A DNA stretch of 64,000 bases from contig JAGOPY010000014.1 in the NCBI GenBank assembly GCA_017991835.1, positions 1 to 64,000 of the forward strand, read 5' to 3'. The notes under the pieces are model-generated. The model searched no databases, had not been told where the DNA came from, and was given only the letters and a program-made list of their open reading frames with translations. How positions within the stretch are numbered: position 1 is the stretch's first letter; each line of letters opens with the position of its first letter. Positions 42,725-53,400 of the stretch are shown in pieces. The stretch is from Bacteroidales bacterium. Lineage in GTDB: Bacteria > Bacteroidota > Bacteroidia > Bacteroidales > JAGOPY01. A program made the translations under genes and the position numbers.

Positions 42725-44011
42725 TTATCTAAGTATCAGAACTTTACCTGAATAAAGCAATTTATCCCCGGTGGTCAGTCTTATCAAATAAAACCCGGAT
42801 GGCAAGTCCGAAACATCAACTGCAGACTGGTCACTGGCTGGCAAGTTGAGTGTTTTTTCAACTTTTTCTCCGGTTAAGTCAAAAAGTTCGACTTCGATAT
42901 CACTTTCACCAGGAAACAACCCGGAACGGACTGTAATTTTGTCGGTTGCTGGATTTGGAAAAATGCCATAATGATTTGAGCTCTCTGAAATTCCTGAAGA
43001 AACATCAAGCAAATAGGTGTAAAATTCTGCCTGAAGAAATCCTTTTGATTCACCGGACATCATAATCTTCCTGATATTGATCAATTCTGGCATAATCTGT
43101 TGCTGCCATGTAACTCCTTCATCAATTGTTTTAAAAATCGTCCCATTATTTCCACCACAATACCCGGTCAAGTTGTCCAGAAAGGTAATGCTATAAAGTC
43201 CTGTACCGGGCAAAAGGGGGAGGGTTTCCCAGTTATTTCCTCCATCGATAGTTTTTAACAAATAACCTTGTAAAGTTGTAACATATCCTTCCTCATCATT
43301 GCGAAATACCATATTGGTGAATGTCAGTGAATCATTGGTATACAAAATATCGAAGGTTGCACCGCTGTCGATCGTGTGTAAGATCCCATCAGGGCCCGTT
43401 TCTGATAAATTGAAACGAATAAATCCTTCCGAGGAGCTCGTAAAAAAAGGTTCCTGCAGGAGCAGGGAGTCTGTTGAAGAAAATAATTCCTCTGATCCTC
43501 CATTATCCATCACTTTCCATAGCCCGTACCTGATCCCTTTTGCCCAGTATCTGATAATGTAATAATATGATCCGTCCATTCCAATTCCGCCATCAATAAG
43601 ATATGCTGATGGGGTGGATAAATATCCATTAAATGAGCCGCTTACCGTATTGTAGCTTCCAACGACGGAATAATCACCTGCTATATAACCAAAATAATAT
43701 TCTCCTTCTTCATTATCCTCTATAAATCTGATCGAACCGTTTTTAGCTTCAAAAGATGACTGGGAAAGGAATTCCCAATTCTGACCTCCATCATATGTCA
43801 GATAATATTGAGCATAACACCCTCCACCTGGAGTTGGTATTCCATCATCCCAAACCATAACCAGAAAACCTTCTGTCTCCGTTATGAATTCTGTTCCAGC
43901 TGCATAGCAATACTCTTCAGGGGAAGGATATTGAATAATTGTGAGCTGTCCCTGGCTTATACCTGATATAGAAATGACAGCTGTGATCAGTACCAAGATT
44001 TTTTTCATCAC
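42725..44011 (-). CDS. YCF48/BNR-like secreted protein with T9SS type A domain
   Basis: The 428-residue protein has a signal peptide (to about 21, SQGQ). Propeller blades follow, such as YDGGQNWEFLSQSSFEAKNG, TIDGGNNWETLPLLPGTGLY and TIDEGVTWQQQI. A type A sorting domain lies at about 350-428 (YGIFPNPATDKITVRSG, LPSGFYLIRL). It is convergent with the 865-residue YCF48 protein, with 61 bp between their stops. It is distinctly more AT-rich than that protein, suggesting independent acquisition. The ligand is unknown. Confidence 0.82.
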   Translation of the reverse strand: MMKKILVLITAVISISGISQGQLTIIQYPSPEEYCYAAGTEFITETEGFLVMVWDDGIPTPGGGCYAQYYLTYDGGQNWEFLSQSSFEAKNGSIRFIEDNEEGEYYFGYIAGDYSVVGSYNTVSGSFNGYLSTPSAYLIDGGIGMDGSYYYIIRYWAKGIRYGLWKVMDNGGSEELFSSTDSLLLQEPFFTSSSEGFIRFNLSETGPDGILHTIDSGATFDILYTNDSLTFTNMVFRNDEEGYVTTLQGYLLKTIDGGNNWETLPLLPGTGLYSITFLDNLTGYCGGNNGTIFKTIDEGVTWQQQIMPELINIRKIMMSGESKGFLQAEFYTYLLDVSSGISESSNHYGIFPNPATDKITVRSGLFPGESDIEVELFDLTGEKVEKTLNLPASDQSAVDVSDLPSGFYLIRLTTGDKLLYSGKVLILR

Positions 44012-44110
44012 ACAAGAATTTGTGTAAATTTAAGAAGATAAGCGGTTTAAAGTGAAAAGAATAACATTTTTTTTGGTTGTCATTGAAGCATTTTGCTGAA
44101 GGATCTTCTA

Positions 44111-44168
44111 AATAATGATGTTATAACGTCAATATTTATATTAATTTTGATGGTGAAACATCATTATT
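44111..44168 (+). promoter_or_regulatory. Inverted repeat bracketing the DUF4143 ATPase promoter
   Basis: AATAATGATGT (44111-44121) and ACATCATTATT (44158-44168) are perfect 11-bp inverted arms. The right arm ends 1 bp before the start codon at 44170. A -7-like box TAATTTTG (44142-44149) lies between them. It could be an operator or an mRNA hairpin hiding the start. Confidence 0.5.
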
Positions 44169-44169
44169 T

Positions 44170-45306
44170 ATGAAACTAATCACGAGAACACTTCAAAATT
44201 CGGTCGAAAAGTGGCTGTTTCAAAATAAGGTCCTGATTATTTACGGCGCACGGCAGGTAGGTAAGACCACACTCATTAAACAAATTCTGGAGAAGTTTCC
44301 GGATCATTCGGTTTACCTGAATTGTGATATCTTTTCAGTCCAGCAATCTTTACAAACCACTGATCCCGAAAGGCTGAAAGAATTTATCGGAAAGGCCCGC
44401 CTCGTAGCTTTAGATGAAGCCCAGCGGATTGAAAATATCGGATTGATTTTAAAGATCCTTCACGATACAGTCCCGGAACTGAAGATTATCGCCACAGGAT
44501 CAAGCAGTTTCGATCTTTCGAATAAAATAAATGAACCATTGACCGGAAGGGCGATTGAGTTTATATTATATCCTCTCTCCTATCAGGAACTTAGCGAAAT
44601 TTATTCTTCACAAGAACTTCCCTTCCGATGGATCAGTTCGATCCGTTTTGGCTGGTATCCTGAAATAGCGGCAAAATCCGAATCCGATGCCATCTTGTTA
44701 CTGGATAACCTTACGGGTAAGTATCTTTATAAGGATATTTTTGAATTTGAAACGGTTAAAAAGCCCCAGTTACTCGTTAAGCTACTGCAAATGTTATCAT
44801 TACAAGTAGGATCAGAAGTCTCGGTGAATGAGCTTTCTGTTACCCTTCAGGTCAATCGGTCGACAATTGAACGTTATCTCGATATTCTTGAAAAGGCATT
44901 TGTCATTTTTCGTCTTTATTCATTCAGCAGAAATCTGCGACAAGAGCTTAACCGTAAGTTTAAAGTCTATTTTTATGATGTGGGTATTCGTAATAGCCTG
45001 ATTACTAATTATAATCCTCCTGAATTAAGAACAGATGGAGAAGGACTGTGGGAAAATTATTTTATTGCAGAGCGGTTGAAGTATTTACAGTCACTTGAAA
45101 TTTTCCCAAAACGATATTTTTGGCGAACGTATCAGGGCAAAGAGATTGATTATCTTGAAGAGACCGGCGGTAAACTGTTCGCTTTCGAATGCAAGCTGAA
45201 TCCCATGGCTAAAGCAGGTTTACCTAAAGAATTTGCTGCCAGTTATCCCAAACATGAATTCAACGTGATAACACCGGAGAATTACTGGAAATACCTGATC
45301 CAGTGA
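44170..45306 (+). CDS. AAA-type ATPase with C-terminal DUF4143 domain
   Basis: The 378-residue cytoplasmic protein has Walker A GARQVGKT (about 27-34), Walker B RLVALDEAQ (about 77-85) and sensor-like KIIATGSSSFDL. A winged helix follows (VNELSVTLQVNRSTIERYLD), then the DUF4143 region, whose YFWRTYQGKEIDYLEETGGK is a PD-(D/E)xK-nuclease-like segment. This is the standard ATPase_AAA/DUF4143 architecture, widespread in bacteria and archaea, often in variable loci and of unknown role. It is AT-rich and stands alone next to a GC-rich permease gene. Confidence 0.88.
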   Translation: MKLITRTLQNSVEKWLFQNKVLIIYGARQVGKTTLIKQILEKFPDHSVYLNCDIFSVQQSLQTTDPERLKEFIGKARLVALDEAQRIENIGLILKILHDTVPELKIIATGSSSFDLSNKINEPLTGRAIEFILYPLSYQELSEIYSSQELPFRWISSIRFGWYPEIAAKSESDAILLLDNLTGKYLYKDIFEFETVKKPQLLVKLLQMLSLQVGSEVSVNELSVTLQVNRSTIERYLDILEKAFVIFRLYSFSRNLRQELNRKFKVYFYDVGIRNSLITNYNPPELRTDGEGLWENYFIAERLKYLQSLEIFPKRYFWRTYQGKEIDYLEETGGKLFAFECKLNPMAKAGLPKEFAASYPKHEFNVITPENYWKYLIQ

Positions 45307-45351
45307 TTATAATTGTGAAAAACTAATCATATAACTTAAATCGCACCCATT

Positions 45352-46737
45352 ATGACCAACCAGCGACACCTCGTCCGGACCCTGGGCCTGACTTACGTTA
45401 TCATCTTTGTTGTAGCCAACATCATCGGATCGGGCGTTTACAAAAAGATCGCCCCGATGGCGGCGGAACTGAACTCCTCGGTCTGGATCCTGATGGCCTG
45501 GATCGTCGCCGGGATCATCACGGTTTTCGGCGCACTGAGCAATGCCGAGGTCGCCGGGCTGCTGGCCGATACCGGCGGGGATTACGTTTACCTCAAAAAG
45601 ATCTATAACCGTTTCTTCTCCTTCCTTTACGGATGGTCGCTCTTTGCCGTCATCCAGACCGCCACGATCTCTTCCCTGGCCTACGTCTTCGCCCAGTCGC
45701 TGAACAGCATCGTGCCGCTGCCCGAATTCTTCCCTTCTTTGCAAACCGTTTCCATTGCGGGCTGGTTCTACCCTTTTCAAAATTCCGGTGTCAAACTGGT
45801 CGCCATTCTGCTCATCTTAATACTCACCTTTTTGAACATCAGCGGGTTGAAAACCGGCGCCCGGACCAGCAAATATATCCTGGGACTGGTCTTTACCGGT
45901 CTTTTTGTGATCGTGATCTTCGGATTGCTGCATGTGAAGTCGGTTCCCGATAATTTCATGAACTTCAGCGACCTGACATCCGGAACGGTAACGGTTTCTT
46001 CGTTCTTTACCGCGATGCTCGCCGCGTTCTGGGCTTACCAGGGCTGGGTCTCCGTCGGGTTTGTCGGAGGTGAGATCAAAGATGCCCGGAAGAATATACC
46101 CAGGGGGATCATTATCGGCGTCTTTATCGTGATTGCCATCTACCTGCTCGTCAACCTGACCTACATGGCCCTGCTGTCGATTCCGCAACTCGAGCAGATC
46201 TATGCCTCCACCAACCAGATCGCGGCTGTGGAGGCGGTCCGCAGTTTCTGGGGCAGCGGCGGCGCCCTGTTCATCGGCCTGCTCATCCTGCTCACCACCC
46301 TGGGCTGCACCAACGCCAGCATCCTCACCGGCGCCCGCCCCTACTACGCCATGGCCAACGACCGGCTTTTCTTTAACAACATCGGGAAACTCAATAAGGC
46401 CAACGTCCCCGGCTATTCGCTCCTGTGGCAGGGCATCTGGGCCAGTGTGCTCGTTCTCTCCGGCACCTTCGACCAGCTCACCGACATGATCATCTTTGCC
46501 GTTTTCATCTTCTACGGCGCCACCTCGCTTGGCGTCATCATCCTGCGCCGCCGGATGCCCGATGCCCCGCGTCCTTACAAAGTCTGGGGATACCCGGTGG
46601 TGCCCGCGATCTATATCCTTTTCTGCATCTACCTGTGCTTTAACACGATTGTCACCCGGCCTAGGGAAGCCGCTATAGGTACCGCGCTGATCCTGGCCGG
46701 CATCCCCGTTTACCTGCTGCTGAAAAGAAAAAATTAA
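45352..46737 (+). CDS. APC-superfamily amino-acid permease
   Basis: The 461-residue inner-membrane transporter has about 12 helices. The first carries the APC unwound motif NIIGSGVYKK; WAYQGWVSVGFVGGEIKDAR and NIPRGIIIG mark helix 6 and the following loop. It resembles LAT/YfnA-type amino-acid transporters. The substrate cannot be assigned. The start gives the typical short N-terminal tail before helix 1. High GC content contrasts with the AT-rich genes on both sides. The defence-like island begins 27 bp after its stop. Confidence 0.88.
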   Translation: MTNQRHLVRTLGLTYVIIFVVANIIGSGVYKKIAPMAAELNSSVWILMAWIVAGIITVFGALSNAEVAGLLADTGGDYVYLKKIYNRFFSFLYGWSLFAVIQTATISSLAYVFAQSLNSIVPLPEFFPSLQTVSIAGWFYPFQNSGVKLVAILLILILTFLNISGLKTGARTSKYILGLVFTGLFVIVIFGLLHVKSVPDNFMNFSDLTSGTVTVSSFFTAMLAAFWAYQGWVSVGFVGGEIKDARKNIPRGIIIGVFIVIAIYLLVNLTYMALLSIPQLEQIYASTNQIAAVEAVRSFWGSGGALFIGLLILLTTLGCTNASILTGARPYYAMANDRLFFNNIGKLNKANVPGYSLLWQGIWASVLVLSGTFDQLTDMIIFAVFIFYGATSLGVIILRRRMPDAPRPYKVWGYPVVPAIYILFCIYLCFNTIVTRPREAAIGTALILAGIPVYLLLKRKN

Positions 46738-46763
46738 GCGCTATATTTACATCTTGTTTTAAA

Positions 46764-49700
46764 GTGAATGCTATGTTGTTAGATAACAAAACTAAAACTG
46801 AAGACGGCGAATTCTTTAAAGTGTTCGACTATATTAAAAATTACACAGAAAAAGGTGGATTGGATATAGTCACTGGTTTCTTTTCGATATATGCACTGGC
46901 ATTAATGAAAGATGAGGTCGATCAGGCTGAAAAATTCAGATTGATTCTGGGAAACCTGATACAGGAAGAATCACAGATAAATAAAGTAATCGATTTGCTG
47001 AATGGTGACCCGGGCATCTCCAGTACCCTGACTTTAAGCGCTTCAGCGCAAAAAGCCGTTGAATTTATTAAGCAGGAGAAGGTCCTGGTTAAGACAATTC
47101 AGCGGAGTTTTTGCCATGCAAAAGCTTACATATACAATGATAAGGACGCAAGAAAAAACTATAAGATAATTGGAAGTTCTAATTTAACCGATGCGGGCCT
47201 CGGAATTAAAGAAAGCAGCAATATTGAGCTGAATACAGCATCTACCGGTAATGATAATGATTTTAAAGAGATAAAAAAATGGTTCAGGCATCAATGGGAC
47301 AATATTGCTCAGGATAAAATCGAATTGCCTGATAAAACGAAGAAGGATGTTAAAGAATATTTGATTGAACTGATATCAAACTTATGGAAACCCTGGGACC
47401 CAATTGATCTGTATTACAAAGTCCTTTATGAGTTATTTAAGGATGATTTAATTGCTCTTTCTGCCGATTCGGAATTTAAAAGAGAGATTGCTCATTTAGA
47501 AGAAACAATTATTTATAAAACCTTATATCCTTATCAGCAAAAAGGCGCGATCAGTCTGATCAAGATGCTTCAAAAATTTAACGGCGCTGTTTTAGCTGAT
47601 GCCGTTGGTTTAGGGAAAACCTGGACAGCCCTTGCTGTAATGAAATATTTTGAAACAAAAGGCTATACGGTTGTTTTATTATGCCCTAAAAAATTGAGGA
47701 ATAATTGGGAAAAGTACCAATCCGGCAATGGATCAAGGTTTGATAAAGACGAAATTGAATATGCAGTCAGGAATCACACGGATTTACAAAATGACAGATT
47801 GAATATCAATTATTATTACGATCTTACTTTAACCAAAATCCAGAGGAAACAGAAATTGCTCCTTGTTATCGACGAGAGCCATAATCTTAGAAATGACAAA
47901 TCCTCGCGTTATAAATATCTTATTGATCATGTTTTACTGCCTGAGCGGACGAAACGGGATGTCAAAGTTTTACATCTTTCGGCCACACCAATCAACAATA
48001 AACTCCTGGATATCAGGAATCAGTTTAAGCTGATGACGAAGGGAATGGATGATGGTTTTAAAGATACCGAACTGGAAATTGAAAGTTTGGAAAGCATTTT
48101 TAAAAATGCACAAAAAGACTTTGCGGAATGGACCAGCCAGGATCATCGAAAGATTGCTGATTTTATCAATCGGTTGCCTGTTAAGTTTGAAAAACTGACA
48201 GACGCTTTGATTGTTGCCCGAACACGTAAACTCATTGAAAGTGAATTCGGTGAAATGAATTTCCCTAAGAAAGATTCTCCTGTTAATGAATATATTACTC
48301 CCGAGAAAATTGGCAGCCTGGAATCTTTCGATGACATTCTCAATGCGCTCCGCATTAACCTGACAGCGTACCGGCCTTCTGAATATATCACCATGGTAAT
48401 CGAAAGTGTTCTGGAAAACCCGAAACAGCGTGAGAAATTCCTGGTTAAGATGATGTATATCCTGTTGATTAAAAGATTGGAGTCAAGCTGGTATTCATTT
48501 AAAATTACCGTTGAAAATATTCTCAGCCATCATTCACATGCACTTGAAAAAGTAGAAAAGTACATCCATACAAAACAGGAGGAAACAATTGATATTGATT
48601 TTTCTGTTGAAGATCAGGAAGACCTTGAGGAAGTATCCGATGAAATTGAAGGTGAAGACGAAGAACCGATCACCCTGGGCAAAAAGAATCCTGTTCCGTT
48701 ATCCGCGATCACTAATATTGATGTTTTTAAAAAACACCTGACGGCAGATATTGCCAAGTTGCAGAAACTAAAAGAGAACCTCGATCTTTTTGAGCAGGAA
48801 TTCAATGAGCACAAGACGAATGATCCAAAACTTGACAGGCTTATTGAACATATCAAAACCAAGCAGAAAGGAAAGAATAAAAAGGTTCTGATTTTCACCG
48901 TTTTTAAAGATACTGCCACTTTTCTGTTCCATGAATTGAAAAAACAGGGAATTCAAAACCTGGCCTATGTTTCGGGTTCCATAAGTGAAACGGATGATGG
49001 TTATTCCGGTGCAAAATTCGAAGAAATCCTTGAGCGGTTCGCGCCTTTTACCAAGCTTTACAATGAAACAGACTGGAGCGAACTTTATGAAAAAGCAGGC
49101 CTAGGACCTGAGTTTAAGGAAGGAGACAAATGGAAAGTCCAATACAGTAAATGGCTGGAATTAATAGAAAAATTGGATAAAAAAACATTGCAGAAGCTCA
49201 ATTCTCCTGTTGATGTGTTAATAGCAACCGATTGCTTAAGTGAAGGACAAAACTTGCAGGACTGCGATACAGTCGTAAATTATGACATCCACTGGAATCC
49301 CGTCCGCCTGATCCAAAGAATGGGCCGTATTGACCGTCTCGGTTCTCCGAATAAGAGAGTAAAAGGAATCAACTTCTGGCCGGGCAAGAACTACGAAGAT
49401 TATCTGAGGCTGAAATCAAGGGTTGAAAACCGTATGGCGCTTATGAGTGTTGTTGGAACAGAGCTTGACGATAAGCTTACCCCCGAGTTTGAGAAGATGA
49501 TTGAGGACAATCCTTTACTGCCGAAACAGGCGCAAAAAATGCTCGATCAGCTCCAGGTAACCTGGGATGATATTGAGACCAATGATGAGACGCTGGGCCT
49601 GAACGACCTTTCCATGGAGCAATTCAGGCAGGAATTGTTCGAATTTTTCAAAAAGAATGAAGAATTCTTCAAGAAAATACCCAATGGTGTTTATACCGGG

Positions 49701-50147
49701 TTTAAGTTCAGGCCTAACCGTAAATGGAAAGAGATCCCAAACAGTGTTGTTGCTGTTTTGGGTTACCCCAACCGGCCCGATGAAGCGACAAATCATGTTT
49801 ACAGGGAAATTTTATTGTTGCATCAACCCCTTGATCATCCATCCAAAGGTGTCGTTCTAACGAATACCCAGGAAATACTTGCCTTGCTGAGGCATCATAA
49901 GCTTGAAGTCCGATATGTACCCAAAGAAGTTGAGCATGCTGACGATGAAATGATTAAACAATTATCGCAAGCGGTTTCCCGTTGGGTAAAGGCACAGGCG
50001 GCGCCTGTTGCAGTAAATCAGATACAGGATCTATTTTCCGGTGATCTCTCCGGCAGGAAAATTTCAGCCGAACAAAAAAAACTGGAAGACAAGTTCAAGC
50101 CCGGGAATTTCGATCTGATCAATTGGTTTGTTATTTCTAATAAATGA
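46764..50147 (+). CDS. SNF2-type helicase with N-terminal phospholipase-D-like nuclease domain
   Basis: The 1127-residue protein starts with a PLD-like domain (about 15-165) carrying the HxK motif FCHAKAYIYND (His118) and GSSNLTDAGL (137-146). Helicase domain 1 (about 250-480) has Walker A ADAVGLGKTW, DESH box VIDESHNLRN (Asp370-His373) and motif III LSATPINN. An acidic insert and linker follow at about 610-640. Helicase domain 2 has TDCLSEGQNLQDCDTVVNYD and RLIQRMGRIDRLGS. It should translocate on duplex DNA and possibly cleave or process it. Its stop overlaps the next start (ATGA), and a giant methyltransferase follows. The pair resembles restriction-type or DISARM-like phage defence. Confidence 0.88.
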   Translation: MNAMLLDNKTKTEDGEFFKVFDYIKNYTEKGGLDIVTGFFSIYALALMKDEVDQAEKFRLILGNLIQEESQINKVIDLLNGDPGISSTLTLSASAQKAVEFIKQEKVLVKTIQRSFCHAKAYIYNDKDARKNYKIIGSSNLTDAGLGIKESSNIELNTASTGNDNDFKEIKKWFRHQWDNIAQDKIELPDKTKKDVKEYLIELISNLWKPWDPIDLYYKVLYELFKDDLIALSADSEFKREIAHLEETIIYKTLYPYQQKGAISLIKMLQKFNGAVLADAVGLGKTWTALAVMKYFETKGYTVVLLCPKKLRNNWEKYQSGNGSRFDKDEIEYAVRNHTDLQNDRLNINYYYDLTLTKIQRKQKLLLVIDESHNLRNDKSSRYKYLIDHVLLPERTKRDVKVLHLSATPINNKLLDIRNQFKLMTKGMDDGFKDTELEIESLESIFKNAQKDFAEWTSQDHRKIADFINRLPVKFEKLTDALIVARTRKLIESEFGEMNFPKKDSPVNEYITPEKIGSLESFDDILNALRINLTAYRPSEYITMVIESVLENPKQREKFLVKMMYILLIKRLESSWYSFKITVENILSHHSHALEKVEKYIHTKQEETIDIDFSVEDQEDLEEVSDEIEGEDEEPITLGKKNPVPLSAITNIDVFKKHLTADIAKLQKLKENLDLFEQEFNEHKTNDPKLDRLIEHIKTKQKGKNKKVLIFTVFKDTATFLFHELKKQGIQNLAYVSGSISETDDGYSGAKFEEILERFAPFTKLYNETDWSELYEKAGLGPEFKEGDKWKVQYSKWLELIEKLDKKTLQKLNSPVDVLIATDCLSEGQNLQDCDTVVNYDIHWNPVRLIQRMGRIDRLGSPNKRVKGINFWPGKNYEDYLRLKSRVENRMALMSVVGTELDDKLTPEFEKMIEDNPLLPKQAQKMLDQLQVTWDDIETNDETLGLNDLSMEQFRQELFEFFKKNEEFFKKIPNGVYTGFKFRPNRKWKEIPNSVVAVLGYPNRPDEATNHVYREILLLHQPLDHPSKGVVLTNTQEILALLRHHKLEVRYVPKEVEHADDEMIKQLSQAVSRWVKAQAAPVAVNQIQDLFSGDLSGRKISAEQKKLEDKFKPGNFDLINWFVISNK

Positions 50148-50440
50148 TGTTTTTTATGGCAAAGATTGTTGTAAAAGGCAATGAAATATCCGTTATATCA
50201 TTTGATGACAAAGATTACATTTCATTGACTGACATGGCCAATGCAAAAGAAAGCGTTAGCCGTGCTGCAGATATTATTAAAAATTGGCTGCGAAGTCGTT
50301 ATACGCTTGAGTTTCTGGGAACATGGGAACTTATCCATAATCCGGTTTTTAAAGTGGTCGAATTCGACCACTTTAAAAACTTAATTTTCATTAAATATCC
50401 ACCAATAAAAATGTTGGAGATCAAGCATTTAAAAAGATAA
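50144..50440 (+). CDS. Truncated KilA-N domain protein
   Basis: The 98-residue protein matches the front of KilA-N domains: VVKGNEISVISFDDKDYISL, TDMAN, and IIKNWLRSRYTLEFLGTWEL. KilA-N homologues usually continue for another 150 or more residues after a segment like VEFD; here the sequence turns into an unrelated lysine-rich tail and stops, so it is probably truncated. It overlaps the helicase stop by 4 bp and ends 3 bp before the methyltransferase start, so it is translated as part of the operon. A second ATG at 50156 could be the true start. Its DNA-binding role is inferred from the domain only. Confidence 0.65.
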   Translation: MMFFMAKIVVKGNEISVISFDDKDYISLTDMANAKESVSRAADIIKNWLRSRYTLEFLGTWELIHNPVFKVVEFDHFKNLIFIKYPPIKMLEIKHLKR

Positions 50441-50443
50441 ACT

Positions 50444-53400
50444 ATGAACCTTGAACTTTTCAATACAGCCAATCTTTTTGATGCATCAACACAATTGTTT
50501 CAGCAACTCGGCATCAAGCTCAATTCCAACACGGCTGAAGCGCTTCCTGCAAGGGATTTGCTGAAAGATTTTTACAAGGACAATGATACCTTTAATGCCA
50601 TCAGGGCAGCTTATTTTATTGGTCTCATCGATGATTCGGTTTTTCGGGCTACCGGAATGTTTGATATGAATTACAGCGTTGGCCAGGCACTGGATCAGGC
50701 CGACCGGCGCTATGAAGGATTGATGCTGTTTGCACTGGAGCTGGCAAAACAACCCACCCGCACTGAAATATCTGATATCACCCGCGCCTTCAACCGCATC
50801 AGCCAGAAAATGCCGGTGGCGTTGGTTTTTAAATACACCATTGAAAATGAAACCGTAATCTCCATTGCCATCAGCGAACGGTTCAAATACCTTCAGAACT
50901 GGCGGCAGGGAGAGAAGGTGGGGAAAGTTTCCGTATTAAAGGATATTTACATTCAAAATACCCATAGAGGCCATAGTGATATTTTAAAACAATTGATATT
51001 ACCAACTGAAGGATCTGCTGCTGTCAAGAGCTTCAATCAGTTGTACTATTTCTGGTTATCTGTTTTCTCCATATCAGTACTGAATAAGAAATTCTTTGAA
51101 GAAATCATCACATGGTATAATACTGCCGTTGTCGATATTAAAATCCCGGGTCAAAATCCGGGTTCGGAAAAGCACAAAGATTTTACCATTCGCCTCATTG
51201 CCCGCTTGCTTTTTATCTGGTTCCTTAAAGAATTAAAGGTTGTAAAAGATGAATTATTAATTCCTGAATTTAATAATGGAGAAGAAAATACATTAATAAA
51301 ACCCAGATCAATTGGCACAGGATATTATAAATACATACTCCAAAATCTGTTTTTCTCTGCTCTGAATTGTGAAAAGGATGACCGTGATTTTAATTTTTTT
51401 GATGTTTATGCTGACAATTTCTCTGATTCAAAGGCCATTAAAGAAGCAATCTCTTTCTCGCCATATCTGAATGGAGGTTTATTTGATATTCACTCCAATG
51501 ACTGGTGTGAATCTGAAAAAGGGGGAACTCATCGTGTGAAAGGTGATTTTTCAGTTCCCGATCATTTATTCTTAGATGAAGACAAAGGATTGAACAGCAT
51601 TTTATCCAGGTATAAATTCACTATTGCAGAAAATACGCCATTAGAAGAGGAAATAGCCGTTGACCCTGAAATGCTGGGACGAATCTTCGAGAATCTTTTA
51701 GCCGAGCAAAGTGAGGATACGAAAGAAGCCGCACGAAAGAATACCGGTGCTTTTTATACCCCTCGACCAGTCGTTTCCTATATGTGCCGGAGCACTTTAT
51801 TGAAACATCTTGACATAGAAGTTAAACCGGAAAACAGCAAAATAATCATTAAAAAATTGCTTGAAACAACAGTTCTCGACCCGGCTTGTGGTTCAGGAGC
51901 TTTCCCGATGGGCATGCTGGAAGAAATGATGCATGTGCTTGATATAATTGATCCGAATGGCAATGTATGGGTCTCTGAGATGCTTACCTCAAAAGATGAA
52001 AATTACAAAGAACATATCAGTGAAATGTATGCTGACGGGCAGATCCGTTATGTGAAAAAACTTGGCCTTTTACGCAATTGTCTGTTTGGAGTGGACTTGC
52101 AGGAATACGCCATTGAACTTACAAAGCTTCGGTGCTGGCTGGCATTAATAGTAGAACAACGTGTTGATTTCTCAAAAGATAACTATAACCTTAAGCCACT
52201 TCCAAACCTGGACTTTAAATTCTATAAGAAGAACTCACTGTTCCGCTTTTTCAAAGATGAAAATCTGAATGACCTTCTTGATCAATTCGATAAGGATAAT
52301 CTGTTAAAAGAATTGATTAACCTTGAGAACCAATACTTCATCGCTAAAAGTGACAGGCACGGTACCAAAGAAGAAATCAAGGAGAAAATCATTAAATTGC
52401 TTGCAAAGGTGGTTGAAAGCCATAGCAGCAAAATTACCATTGAACTCAATTCGACACGGACAGGCATTAATCAACATGTCTCCAACAGAGCTTCAGATAA
52501 GGAGATTTCCAAACTTCGCAAAAAGGAAAAATCATTGGCTGATAAGTTAGCAGATATTTTAAAATTAAAGGAAGCCATCAAAGATTACTTCATTGAACGC
52601 GTCGTATTCCCAGGGATTTTTAATAAGGAGCAAAAAAATCGTGGTTTTGATATAGTTATAGGAAATCCTCCTTATGTAAATACCAAACTAATAAACAGTA
52701 TGGGGATTTCTAAAAAGCTGGAAGAGGAATATGGTTTTTGTGATGATTTATACAATCACTTTACGATCAGGGGATTGGAACTGGTAAAATCGGGCGGATT
52801 GCTATGTTATATTACATCCGATACCTTTTTGACACTTCAAACCAAAAGGAATATGCGCATGCAATTCCTTGGGATTTCCGAAAATAACTCCTCAAAGGAA
52901 GGACAAACCGAAATGTTCGGGATGCAGTTAAAAGAACATGTACCCCCTTCAAATTCTGATTTATTCGGAAAAAAAGAGGTTGTTCAAACCTTGCTGATCC
53001 CAGTAAAGAAAGAGATGGAGATTAACCAGTATTTACCGGAATGTAAGGTGCTGGAGATCATCAATACCCCTAAAGCATTTTCTGCTTTTGTTAATACAGC
53101 AGTATTCACACTTAAAAGGGAAAGATCACTTGAAAAATCTGAATTGGTTTATATTGATATCAGAAGACCAAATGCCGCTTCTTTAAATCTATCTGATGAA
53201 GAATGGGAACAAATCCGAACATCCAAAGAAAATCTCGCCGGTTGGGAACGTGTGCTGGATAGAACCTTTAGTGCATTGAATCTTGAAACACCTAAATGGA
53301 TCGTTTCACATACCTGTGATGGCGACAAGGTTTGGAAAGACGAAAATTCAGGTTTGTTAAAATTTAAAATATCTTATGAGTCGTATAGGAAAGCGATTAA

